Below are positions 9,131-16,733 of a stretch of 64,000 bases of DNA, one piece after another. This stretch comes from Polymorphobacter_B sp038225475 (lineage in GTDB: Bacteria; Pseudomonadota; Alphaproteobacteria; Sphingomonadales; Sphingomonadaceae). The notes beneath the pieces were generated by a model. The model was not told the DNA's origin, ran no database searches, and was given only the letters and a program-made list of their open reading frames with translations. The DNA lies in assembly GCA_038225475.1 (NCBI GenBank), contig JBBRRA010000004.1, positions 1 through 64,000 on the forward strand. The letters are read 5' to 3'. The stretch's first letter is position 1. Each line of letters starts with the position of its first letter. A program made the position numbers and the translations under genes.

Positions 9131-9627
9131 TGCGCGTCGGCGTCTATCCCGGCACGTTCGACCCGATCACGCTTGGCCACATGGATATTATCCGGCGCAG
9201 CGCCGCGCTTGTGGACAAGCTTGTCATCGGTGTTTCGACCAACCCGTCGAAGTCGCCGATGTTCAGCCTTGCCGAACGCGTCGCGCAGGTCGAACGCGAA
9301 ACCGCCGGGTTGGGCCCGGCGATCGTCGTCGTCGAATTCAATGCGCTGCTGATGAAGTTTGCCGAAGCCCAGGGCGCGGCGATTATCGTGCGCGGGCTGC
9401 GCGCAGTCTCCGATTTCGAATATGAATATCAGATGGCAGGCATGAACCAGCAGCTCAACGCCGCGATCGAGACGGTCTTTCTGATGGCGGACGTCGCACT
9501 GCAACCGATCGCATCGAAGCTGGTCAAGGAAATCGCCGTCTATGGCGGCGACATCCGCAAGTTCGTGCCGCCGCGCATTGCCGACGATGTCACCGCACGC
9601 GTCGCGAAGCTCGGCACAGACCGCTAA
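9130..9627 (+). CDS. coaD: Pantetheine-phosphate adenylyltransferase
   Basis: 165 residues, the standard CoaD length. The nucleotidyltransferase motif GTFDPITLGH is at residues 8-17 (T-x-G-H form). IIVRGLRAVSDFEYE and the PIASKLVKEI segment (S/T-S-x-L-V-K-E) complete the substrate and ATP sites. It adenylates 4'-phosphopantetheine to dephospho-CoA, the fourth step of CoA synthesis. ATG 9130 overlaps the ispA stop codon, so I prefer it to the TTG three bases upstream. It is the last gene of xseB-ispA-coaD and is followed by an intrinsic terminator. Confidence 0.95.
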   Translation: MRVGVYPGTFDPITLGHMDIIRRSAALVDKLVIGVSTNPSKSPMFSLAERVAQVERETAGLGPAIVVVEFNALLMKFAEAQGAAIIVRGLRAVSDFEYEYQMAGMNQQLNAAIETVFLMADVALQPIASKLVKEIAVYGGDIRKFVPPRIADDVTARVAKLGTDR

Positions 9628-9770
9628 ACTGCCGACTGCGACGATTAACCCGGCACCACTGGTTGAACACGCTTCGCCGATCGCCTAAATAAATGATGCG
9701 CTGCGGTGTTTGTCCCCCTTTCGCGGCGGCGCATGCGGAGCTTCGGCTCCGTCTCTCCCTGAACTCCTGG

Positions 9771-9803
9771 CCACTCCGCGCGAAAGCGCGGGGTGGTTTT
9801 TTT
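9771..9803 (+). terminator. Rho-independent terminator of the xseB-ispA-coaD unit
   Basis: An 11-bp stem (CCACTCCGCGC/GCGCGGGGTGG, one G-T pair) with a GAAA loop is followed by seven T residues. The T tract runs into the stop codon of the converging amidohydrolase gene. A smaller GGAGC-TTCG-GCTCC hairpin sits upstream at 9737-9750. The rest of the 9628-9770 gap shows no gene. Confidence 0.85.
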
Positions 9804-10671
9804 ATTCAGCCGCGGTGCGCCAAGGGGCCAGCCCGAGCATCGGGCTGGCTTCGATAATCCGCTGCGCAAGGCTGGCAAGCAGCGTCGCGAGGCGGCCAAA
9901 GCCGCCGTGCCGCTGCAGCCGCGCCGGATCCATATAAAGCGCCCGGTCGATTTCGAGCTGCACGGCATGGATGCCTTGTGATGGGCGCCCATGCTGCGCC
10001 GTGGTGAAGCCGCCGGCATAGGGCACGTTGCGCGCGACGCGGAAGCCGGCCGCCTGCCAGTGCGCCTCGATCAGCGTCATCAGCGCGCCGTTCGCGCTTC
10101 GACCGTGCAGGTCGCCGAGAACGATCTCCGGCGGCGCGCCATAAGCCGCCGGTGGCGTCGGCATCGAATGGCAGTCGATCAGGACCGCATAGCCGTGCCG
10201 TTGCCGGGCGCGGTCGAGCAAGTCGTGCAGCATCGCATGATAAGGAGCGTGCACCGCCGCCAGTCGGGCGTGTGCCTCGGCAACCGCCAGTCGCCCCGGA
10301 TAGATGTCGAGCCCGTGTGCGGCGACGCGTGGGACGACGCCGAGCCCGGCGGCAACCCGCTCGCCCGTCTGGTCGGGGTGATCGTCGAGCGGCTCGACGA
10401 ACATCGCCGGGTCGAGTTCGTGCGGGCTGCGGTTGAGATCGAGCCAGCCACGCCCGAACCGCGCCGCGATCAATGGCACGCCGGCCCCGACGGCATCGGC
10501 CAGCAGCGTATCGACATAGGCATCCTCGGCGCGGCGGAGTTGCGCCAGCGTCAGTCGCGTCGCGGCAATGAACCCCGGCGGATAGTCGCGCCCGCTGTGC
10601 GGGGACGCGAGCACCAGCGGCAGCGCCCCTTGTTCGTCCCCGGTAACACTGAACCCTGCCGATACTGTCAT
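9802..10671 (-). CDS. N-formylglutamate amidohydrolase family protein
   Basis: 289 residues of the FGase fold. Conserved landmarks are VLASPHSGRDYP near the N-terminus, RRAEDAYVDTL, FGRGWLDLNR, the metal-site stretch LIDCHSMPTP and the C-terminal VQLEIDRALYMD. The best-known member, HutG, hydrolyses N-formyl-L-glutamate to formate and glutamate at the end of one histidine-degradation route. No other hut genes are nearby, so the substrate here is open and I assign no symbol. The gene converges on coaD, and its TAA stop lies within the T tract of the coaD terminator. Confidence 0.85.
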   Translation of the reverse strand: MTVSAGFSVTGDEQGALPLVLASPHSGRDYPPGFIAATRLTLAQLRRAEDAYVDTLLADAVGAGVPLIAARFGRGWLDLNRSPHELDPAMFVEPLDDHPDQTGERVAAGLGVVPRVAAHGLDIYPGRLAVAEAHARLAAVHAPYHAMLHDLLDRARQRHGYAVLIDCHSMPTPPAAYGAPPEIVLGDLHGRSANGALMTLIEAHWQAAGFRVARNVPYAGGFTTAQHGRPSQGIHAVQLEIDRALYMDPARLQRHGGFGRLATLLASLAQRIIEASPMLGLAPWRTAAE

Positions 10672-10733
10672 GGCATCAACCTAGAAACCCGATGCGCCGA
10701 CGCAAAGCCTTTTGAACGTCGCAGCCAAATTGC

Positions 10734-10762
10734 TTGCGCAGTCGCGCCGTGCCGCCTATGCA
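10734..10762 (+). promoter_or_regulatory. Candidate promoter of tRNA-Val
   Basis: TTGCGC (10734-10739) and TATGCA (10757-10762) are separated by exactly 17 bases and end 10 bases before the mature tRNA. The hexamers are imperfect matches to sigma-70-type consensus, so this is an inference from spacing and position. Confidence 0.5.
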
Positions 10763-10772
10763 GCCCCTCCGT

Positions 10773-10847
10773 GGGCGCGTAGCTCAGTGGTAGAGCACTG
10801 TGTTGACATCGCAGGGGTCGCTGGTTCGATACCAGCCGTGCCCACCA
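10773..10847 (+). tRNA. tRNA-Val (GAC)
   Basis: 75 bases fold into a full cloverleaf. The acceptor GGGCGCG pairs with CGTGCCC, the D stem is GCTC/GAGC, the anticodon arm is CTGTG-TTGACAT-CGCAG with anticodon GAC, the T arm is GCTGG-TTCGATA-CCAGC, and an encoded ACCA end is present. The gene stands alone between the amidohydrolase and the FHS transporter and is followed at once by a strong terminator. Confidence 0.97.
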
Positions 10848-10849
10848 TT

Positions 10850-10888
10850 AAAAGGCCTTGGGAAGCGCTGTTTCCCAAGGCCTTTTTA
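10850..10888. terminator. Bidirectional terminator between tRNA-Val and the sugar transporter
   Basis: A nearly perfect stem of about 15 bp (AAAAGGCCTTGGGAA against TTTCCCAAGGCCTTTT) with a short GCGCTG loop. It has T-rich 3' flanks on both strands, so it can end the tRNA transcript (+) and the converging transporter transcript (-). Confidence 0.9.
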
Positions 10889-10903
10889 TTGCGTGGCGGG
10901 GGT

Positions 10904-12196
10904 TTATCGAGCGACGGCGGTCGCCGGCGTCCGCACTGCATAGAATCCGAACGCCGCAATCACCGCATAGCATAACGCCGGTACCACCAGCGCCAGCCCC
11001 AGCCCGCCCATGTCGGCGACGAGGCCGGTCACCACGGGGATCACTGCGCCGCCGACGATCGCTGTGCACAGCAGCCCCGACGCCTGCGGAGCCTCGGCAT
11101 CGAGACCTTCGACCGCAAGGCTGAAGATCGTCGGGAACATGATCGAATTCGCCAACCCGACCGCGAGCAACGACCATGCGGCGACAAGGCCGATGCTGTT
11201 CGCCGAAACCACGATCAGCACGATTGCGGCGGCGGCAAAACCCGCCAGCAGCAGCCCGGGCTTGGCCAGCCGCAACAGGAAGCCGCCCGCCATCCGGCCG
11301 ATCAATGCGCCGAGCCAATAATAGCTGAGCATGATTCCCGCCGCCTTGGCATCGAGCGACAGCACGCGCGTTTGCTCGAGGTAATTGATCATCAGGCTGG
11401 CGATAGAAACTTCGGCGCCAACATAGACGAAGATACCGACGACGCCGAACGCCAGCCGCGGACGGCGCAACAGCGCCATCGTCCCCGCGAGGCGAACACT
11501 GTCGACCTGCTGGCTGTCGAGCACGCGCCGCCGGGTCCAGAAAAATAGCGCAATCAGCGTTAAGACGATCGCCAACCCGATATAGCTGTGACCGATCACC
11601 GTCGTCTCGGCGACCCGGAACGCGTGGAGCGCGTCACCCCGCAACGTCGCCGGATCGGTCTTCGAGGTTTCGCCAAGGATCGCCTGCGCCCCGAAGCGCA
11701 CCATCAGGAACACGCCGACCGAATTGAAGAACTGCGCAAAGGTCAGGCGGCTGTGCGCTGTTTCAGGCGGACCGAGCGTGATAATGAGCGGATTGACGGC
11801 GACTTGCAGCAGCGTAATGCCGCCGCCGAGCATGAACAGCGCGACAAGGAATGATCCGAACATTCCCGAATATGCGGCCGGCAGGAACAGCAGGCAGGCC
11901 GCTGCCATGATCCCGAACCCCAGCACAATGCCGCGGAAATATCCCAGCTTTTGCATCAGCAGCCCGGCAGGAATCGAAAAGATCGCGTAGCTGGTGAAGA
12001 ATGCGAACTGCACCAGCATCGCCTGCGCATAGCTGAGCTCGAACAGGCTTTTGAGTTTGGGGATCAGGACGTCGTTCAGGTTGGTGATGCCCCCGAACAG
12101 GAAGAACACCGCCACCACCAGAATCAGTAGTCCCTGCGTGCCGGACGCGGACCGCGCGGCACTCGCAGTGCGGACCCCTGTGATCGGAATTGCCAT
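10904..12196 (-). CDS. Sugar MFS transporter, FHS family (FucP/GluP type)
   Basis: 430 residues with about 12 predicted membrane helices. Family signatures include FFLFGGITNLNDVLIPKLK in helix 1, SIPAGLLMQKLGYFRGI, NPLIITLG and the C-terminal GLANSIMFPTIFSLA followed by SGLLCTAIVGGAVIP. FHS permeases are H+ symporters for fucose, glucose/galactose or other hexoses at the inner membrane. It is transcribed away from manA, sharing a 140-bp intergenic region that carries a candidate operator. That ties it to the 11-27 kb sugar locus. Which sugar it carries is not visible; mannose or glucose would fit the context. Confidence 0.88.
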   Translation of the reverse strand: MAIPITGVRTASAARSASGTQGLLILVVAVFFLFGGITNLNDVLIPKLKSLFELSYAQAMLVQFAFFTSYAIFSIPAGLLMQKLGYFRGIVLGFGIMAAACLLFLPAAYSGMFGSFLVALFMLGGGITLLQVAVNPLIITLGPPETAHSRLTFAQFFNSVGVFLMVRFGAQAILGETSKTDPATLRGDALHAFRVAETTVIGHSYIGLAIVLTLIALFFWTRRRVLDSQQVDSVRLAGTMALLRRPRLAFGVVGIFVYVGAEVSIASLMINYLEQTRVLSLDAKAAGIMLSYYWLGALIGRMAGGFLLRLAKPGLLLAGFAAAAIVLIVVSANSIGLVAAWSLLAVGLANSIMFPTIFSLAVEGLDAEAPQASGLLCTAIVGGAVIPVVTGLVADMGGLGLALVVPALCYAVIAAFGFYAVRTPATAVAR

Positions 12197-12262
12197 CGTC
12201 GATGTCCCCCAAAGCTGTCGTGCCGTACCGATTCATTTGCCGGTGCGCGATCGTCTCGCCTC

Positions 12263-12293
12263 TTGTAGCCGGAGCAGTGTCGGTTGCTATACT
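12263..12293 (+). promoter_or_regulatory. Candidate promoter of the manA-lacI-GPH operon
   Basis: A good -10 element TATACT (12288-12293) lies 44 bases before the manA ATG. A TTGTAG at 12263-12268 is the nearest -35 candidate, with a long 19-base spacer. The predicted start point falls just upstream of the inverted repeat at 12307. Inference only. Confidence 0.4.
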
Positions 12294-12306
12294 AAAAGGC
12301 TCGACC

Positions 12307-12318
12307 GACAACCTTGTC
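12307..12318. promoter_or_regulatory. Candidate LacI-type operator upstream of manA
   Basis: The 12-mer GACAACCTTGTC is an inverted repeat (GACAA/TTGTC around CC). Read on the other strand it is GACAAGGTTGTC, differing at one base from GATAAGGTTGTC before the GH2 gene (24157). It sits between the candidate -10 and the manA start, a typical repressor position, with a LacI-family gene in the operon. Which regulator binds is not shown. Confidence 0.5.
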
Positions 12319-12336
12319 AACGTGTATCCAGGTCGG

Positions 12337-13188
12337 ATGAGCTCTGCGATCTGCCTTGTTGCCAAGCGCGTTGAAAAGCCTTGGGGACGTCGTGACCTCG
12401 GCGCGTTTTTCGGGACCGTCGCGCCGGAGTATGAACGCGTCGGCGAAATCTGGTTCGCGCCGCCACTCGGGGCGAACGCGCGCGAGCCCGAGTTGCTCGT
12501 CAAATATCTGTTTACCGGGCAACCCCTGTCGGTTCAGGTGCATCCCGACGACGCGGCTGCGCAGGCCAGTGGGTATCCCTGTGGTAAGGACGAGGCATGG
12601 GTTGTCGTCGCGGCAGAACCAGGCGCGGTTATCGGATTGGGGCCGCGTGCGCTGCTTGACCGCGATCAGCTTCGCGGCGCGGCGCTCGACGGGTCGATCG
12701 AAACGCTGATCGACTGGCGGCCGGTGCATTCGGGCGATGTCCTGTATGCGCCTGCCGGGACGATCCACGCGATTGGTGCCGGGTTGGTGGTTATCGAAGT
12801 GCAACAGAACGTCGATCTGACATATCGACTGTACGACTATGGCAGCGCGCGCGCGCTGCAGCTCGACGAGGCGGTCGCGGTGGCTCAGCTCGCAGTCTAT
12901 CAGCCCGCATCCGGCCGCTTTACCGCCGGACCGGGCCGGGAAATCCTTGTCGGCGGTCCGAAGTTCGTGCTCGAACGCTGGCAGCGGCGGGGCGAGCATC
13001 GGCTCGCTGCCAGCGCCTCGCGCCCGGTGTGGGTCATTCCGCTCGATGGCGGTGCAACCCTCGACACCGCGCCGCTGGTGCCGGGCGAGGTCTGGCTTGC
13101 CGATGCTCCGGGCACTCTCCACCAGCACGAAGGCAGCACGCTGCTGCTCGCCTACGCCGGTGCGACCCTGCTGGCCGACGGCGAATGA
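12337..13188 (+). CDS. manA: Mannose-6-phosphate isomerase, class I
   Basis: 283 residues, a short class I enzyme. The zinc-site motifs are present: QVHPDDAAA, GKDEAWVV and APAGTIHAIGAG, with ELLVKYLF and VEKPWGRRDLG earlier. It interconverts mannose-6-phosphate and fructose-6-phosphate in the cytosol. In a catabolic sugar locus the direction is entry of mannose into glycolysis. ATG 12337 (MSSAICLVAKRVEKPWG) was chosen because family N-termini begin near KPWG. It is first in an operon with the LacI regulator (31-base gap) and the GPH transporter. Confidence 0.9.
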   Translation: MSSAICLVAKRVEKPWGRRDLGAFFGTVAPEYERVGEIWFAPPLGANAREPELLVKYLFTGQPLSVQVHPDDAAAQASGYPCGKDEAWVVVAAEPGAVIGLGPRALLDRDQLRGAALDGSIETLIDWRPVHSGDVLYAPAGTIHAIGAGLVVIEVQQNVDLTYRLYDYGSARALQLDEAVAVAQLAVYQPASGRFTAGPGREILVGGPKFVLERWQRRGEHRLAASASRPVWVIPLDGGATLDTAPLVPGEVWLADAPGTLHQHEGSTLLLAYAGATLLADGE

Positions 13189-13219
13189 TGCAGGTCGAAA
13201 TTCGACAAAGGACGGCCAA

Positions 13220-14245
13220 GTGACCACGGGTATCCGGCGCACCACGATCATCGACGTCGCGCGCGTCGCCGGCGTTTCTTACAAGACCGTATCGCGCGTC
13301 CTGAACGGCGAGCCGCACGTCAAGCCCGACCTGCGCGACCGTGTCCGCGCCGCAGCGACGGCGCTCAACTACCATCCCAACGTGCTGGCGCAGGGGCTGG
13401 TGCGGCAGCGGTCGTATCTGCTCGGGCTGGTGTCCGAAAATCCAAGCTCGAGCTATGGCTTCGAATTGCAGATGGGCGTGCTCGAACGGCTCAAATCGGA
13501 GCGGTACCGCCTCGTAATGATTCCCGTCGGCTCGGTCAGCGAGCATGGCGGCGAAGTCGTCGGTATGCTGCGTTCGGCGGCGCTCGACGGCGTCGTGCTG
13601 GCACCGCCCGCCGCCGACCACCCGACGATCCTCGAACAGCTCGAAGCGGTGCGGATGCCGTTTGCGCGGATCGCGCCGACACGATTGCTCGACATTGGGT
13701 ATAACAATCTGGTCGACGACGTGGCTGCGGCGCGTGAGATCGCGCGGCATATCCTGGCGCTCGGCCACCGCGACATCGCGATCATCAAGGGCGACCAGAC
13801 GCATCATTCGAGCGAGGCGCGGCTGATCGGCTATTCGCAAGCCATGCAGGCCGAAGGCGTGACGGTGCGTCTCGATCGGATCGAGCAGGGCAATTATACC
13901 TTCGATTCGGGGCTCAATGCCGCGCGGCGGCTGCTGGCGGTGCCCGTGCGCCCGACCGCGATCCTTGCTCAGAATGACGACATGGCGGTCGGTGCGCTGA
14001 TGGCGGCGCGCGAAATCGGGCTGTCGGTACCCGACGATCTGTCGATTGCCGGTTTCGACGATTCGGAGTTTTCGCGGATGGTCTGGCCGCGCCTGACGAC
14101 GGTGCGCCAGCCGGTGTTCGACATGGCGCTCAGCGCTGCCGACATGCTGGTCGCGCAGCTGGAGGGGCAGCCGGTCGCGCGCGAAAAGTTGCATGCGCAC
14201 GCGCTGATCGTCCGCGATTCTGCCGGACCGCCCGCGCCGCGATGA
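13220..14245 (+). CDS. LacI-family transcriptional regulator
   Basis: 341 residues. The HTH and hinge occupy residues 8-60 (TTIIDVARVAGVSYKTVSRVLNG, then VRAAATALNYHPNVLAQGLVRQ). The periplasmic-binding-like ligand domain follows, with GLVSENPSSSYG, LGHRDIAIIKGD and PTAILAQNDDMAVGAL, ending with SIAGFDDSEFSRMVWPRLTTV. A GTG start at 13220 is set by an AAAGGA ribosome-binding site. The protein should repress sugar genes until an inducer sugar binds. It lies between manA and the GPH transporter, overlaps the latter by four bases, and is the best candidate to bind the GACA..GTTG.C repeats of this locus. Confidence 0.9.
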   Translation: MTTGIRRTTIIDVARVAGVSYKTVSRVLNGEPHVKPDLRDRVRAAATALNYHPNVLAQGLVRQRSYLLGLVSENPSSSYGFELQMGVLERLKSERYRLVMIPVGSVSEHGGEVVGMLRSAALDGVVLAPPAADHPTILEQLEAVRMPFARIAPTRLLDIGYNNLVDDVAAAREIARHILALGHRDIAIIKGDQTHHSSEARLIGYSQAMQAEGVTVRLDRIEQGNYTFDSGLNAARRLLAVPVRPTAILAQNDDMAVGALMAAREIGLSVPDDLSIAGFDDSEFSRMVWPRLTTVRQPVFDMALSAADMLVAQLEGQPVAREKLHAHALIVRDSAGPPAPR

Positions 14246-15498
14246 TCGCCGCGCGCGAACGAGCAAGCTTTGCCGCCGGCGATCTAGGGTTCAACTTCGT
14301 CTGGCAGTCGATCGAGCTCTACCTGCTGTTTTTCTACATTCGCGTCATCGGTCTGTCGCCCGAGAATGCGTCGGCGATTTTCCTCGCAGGCGCGCTGGTC
14401 GATTGGATTGCCGACCCGTTGATCGGCGTGCTGGTCGATCGCGCCGCGCCGCGCATCCCGATGCGCAGCTGGGTGCTGATCGGGGGGCCGCTGGCGGGAG
14501 TGGTCCTGATCGCCGCGTTTGCGCAGCCACCGCTGCGGGGCGGCTGGACGCTTGGCTATGCGCTCGCCGTGCATTTGTTGCTTCGGGTGTCGTACAGCCT
14601 GGGCAACATCCCCTATGGCGCGTTGACGGCGCGGATCTCCGCCGATCCGGCGGATCATGTCGCGCTGACGGCCGGTCGTATGCAGGGCGCAGCGCTCGGC
14701 GGGTTGATCGCCGCAGCGATCTATGCGGCGCTGCCCGCGCGCGGCGCGCACGGCAGCGCCGATTTCGTCACCGGTGCGGTGGTGCTCGCCGTGCTTGCTC
14801 AGCCGGCATTTCTGGCAACCTATTTCGGCGTCCGCGAACGCGTTTCGGCGCGCGTTGCGATTGCGGGCACACCGCTGCACCACATCGCGGCGCTAATCGA
14901 CCTGATGCGGCGATCGCCCGAGCTGCGGCGGCTGCTGGCGACGATCCTTGCGGCGGGCCTTAGCGTCACGGTGATGAACAAATCGATCCTGTTCCTGTTC
15001 GACCGGCTCGATGCAGTTCGACTTGGATATATTGCGGCCGGCATCCCGCCGTTGTCGCTGTTGCTGACCGTGCCGCTGTGGCTGAGGCTGGCGCGCCGCA
15101 TCGGGCGGGTGCGCGCGCTGATCGCGGCCGCCGCGCTCAACGCCGGTGCTGCGATCGCCTTGCCGTTTACAGGTGCGAGCCTGATCGGGGTCGGCATCGT
15201 GGTCACGATCGCGTTGATTGCGGGGGCAGGGATGTCGGTGATGTTCTGGGCGTTGCTCCCCGATGTGGTCGATCAGGTCGAACGGCAGCATGCGGGCGAG
15301 GCGTGTGCGGCGCGCGTTTATGCGCTTGGTGGCATCGCGCGTAAGCTCGCGCAGGCACTTGCGCCGCAATTCGTCGCGCTCGGGTTGTTGGTGTCGTCGG
15401 GACGGTCGGTGGTGCCGGGGATCGTTGCGGTGGGTGCGCTAACGCTGGCAGCGATCCTGCTTTATCGTCCGAGCGAGGGCGCAGTTGCGGTGGGCTGA
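14242..15498 (+). CDS. Sugar:cation symporter, GPH family MFS transporter
   Basis: 418 residues, about 12 membrane helices. It begins RASFAAGDLGFNFVWQSI, has the family loop DPLIGVLVDRA and NIPYGALTARIS, and a late GMSVMFWALLPDVVDQVE stretch, all typical of the glycoside-pentoside-hexuronide group. These carriers take up glycosides or oligosaccharides with Na+ or H+. Its ATG overlaps the LacI-family stop (ATGA). The 3' end overlaps the converging ROK gene by 37 bases, so no room for a terminator is left between them. Substrate is inferred to be an oligosaccharide released by the GH2/GH3 enzymes. Confidence 0.86.
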   Translation: MIAARERASFAAGDLGFNFVWQSIELYLLFFYIRVIGLSPENASAIFLAGALVDWIADPLIGVLVDRAAPRIPMRSWVLIGGPLAGVVLIAAFAQPPLRGGWTLGYALAVHLLLRVSYSLGNIPYGALTARISADPADHVALTAGRMQGAALGGLIAAAIYAALPARGAHGSADFVTGAVVLAVLAQPAFLATYFGVRERVSARVAIAGTPLHHIAALIDLMRRSPELRRLLATILAAGLSVTVMNKSILFLFDRLDAVRLGYIAAGIPPLSLLLTVPLWLRLARRIGRVRALIAAAALNAGAAIALPFTGASLIGVGIVVTIALIAGAGMSVMFWALLPDVVDQVERQHAGEACAARVYALGGIARKLAQALAPQFVALGLLVSSGRSVVPGIVAVGALTLAAILLYRPSEGAVAVG

Positions 15499-16733
15499 TG
15501 CGGGGCGAGCCTTGCGGCGCGAAGATCGGGCCGGTCGGTCGCGTGGTCGCGCGGCGTCAACAGGTCAGCAAATGCGAGCAGCGCCGCGCCGACCGCCGAT
15601 GCGTCTTCCGCCAGCGCCGCGACACCGACCGGGGCCAGCGTCGGCGCGTTGCGCGCCTGCATCCGCAGTAGCGCATTGGCGCGCTTGGCAATTGCCTCAA
15701 TAATCCGGCGCGGCGCGCGGCCGCCGATCAGCACGGCTTCCGGATTGATCAGGCAGTTGATCGCAATCAGCGGCTGCACCAGCGCGCGCGCCGACGCTTC
15801 GATCCACGCATCGACGACGCCGCGCACAACCGGGTCGGAAAGGTCGGGCGAACGGGCGCTGGCATGCCCTGCGCCAGCCGCTTCGAGCCGTCGAGACAGC
15901 CCGGCGAGCGATACGACGCTCTGCAGTTGCACCAGCTCGCCGCTGCCGTCGTCGACCATCAGGAAGCCGATTTCGCCGCTCCGCCCATCGGCACCGCGGT
16001 CATACAGCGAATGCACCACGAGCCCACCGCCAAGCGCGAAGGTGATGAGGATGTAAAAGAAACTGCCCAGCCGCTGGCCCAGCCCGAACTGCATCTCGCC
16101 GATGGCCGCTGCAGCAGCGTCATTTTCGACATGGATCGGCACCATGAGTGGCGTCTCGAACAGCGACGCGACGCGGGTCGTTGTCCATTGCCCATAGGCG
16201 GCGGGCCGCCCGGGCAACGCGATCTCGCCCAGCGCGTCGGGCAGCGCCACGCCGATGCCGACGATCGCATCGCCGGTGATCCCGGCGTCGGCGAGCAGCC
16301 GGTCGAGCTCGCGGCGGTAAAATGCCTGCACCTGATCGGGCAGCGGGAAAGCCACTTCGACCGTCACCTGCGCCCGGACTTCGCCGCCGAAATCGACCAC
16401 CACCATCGTGATATGATCGCGGTCGATGTTGATGCCGATCGAATAGGCGCCGTTCGGGTTGACCATCAGCCGGGTGGCGGGCTGGCCGCGGCCGCCGCGT
16501 CGTTGCCCGGCGCCGCGCAGCAGATCGAGCGCGAGCAGGCGGTTGGTGATATTGGTCACCGTCGGGTGCGTCAGCCCGGTAAGCCGTGCCAGTTCTGCCT
16601 TGGTCACCGGGCCATAGACGCGGATCGCCTGCAGGATAACGCGCTGATTATGCGCCCCTGCATGTTCGATGTTCGCGCCTGCCAGCACACCGGTGGGCAT
16701 CAACGGGCTTTCGGCATGGTCATCGGAACGCAT
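15462..16733 (-). CDS. ROK-family transcriptional regulator (NagC/Mlc-like)
   Basis: 423 residues. A MarR-like winged helix lies at about residues 25-90 (HNQRVILQAIRVYGPVTKAE, LTGLTHPTVTNITNRLL). The ROK domain follows with a VENDAAAAAIGE active-site-like stretch and GRSGEIGFLMV. The ATP-binding N-motif (normally DxGGTK) is replaced by NIDRDHIT, so it is unlikely to be a kinase. The cysteine-rich zinc motif (CxCGxxGCxE) that normally follows the GEIG motif is also missing. ATG 16733 was chosen; it overlaps the halogenase stop by 14 bases. ATG 16700 is an alternative. It is cotranscribed with the halogenase and TonB receptor. Confidence 0.85.
   Translation of the reverse strand: MRSDDHAESPLMPTGVLAGANIEHAGAHNQRVILQAIRVYGPVTKAELARLTGLTHPTVTNITNRLLALDLLRGAGQRRGGRGQPATRLMVNPNGAYSIGINIDRDHITMVVVDFGGEVRAQVTVEVAFPLPDQVQAFYRRELDRLLADAGITGDAIVGIGVALPDALGEIALPGRPAAYGQWTTTRVASLFETPLMVPIHVENDAAAAAIGEMQFGLGQRLGSFFYILITFALGGGLVVHSLYDRGADGRSGEIGFLMVDDGSGELVQLQSVVSLAGLSRRLEAAGAGHASARSPDLSDPVVRGVVDAWIEASARALVQPLIAINCLINPEAVLIGGRAPRRIIEAIAKRANALLRMQARNAPTLAPVGVAALAEDASAVGAALLAFADLLTPRDHATDRPDLRAARLAPHQPTATAPSLGR

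Noticed and set aside
9737..9750. GGAGC-TTCG-GCTCC hairpin as a terminator.
   Set aside because: No T tract follows, and a stronger terminator lies 21 bases downstream.
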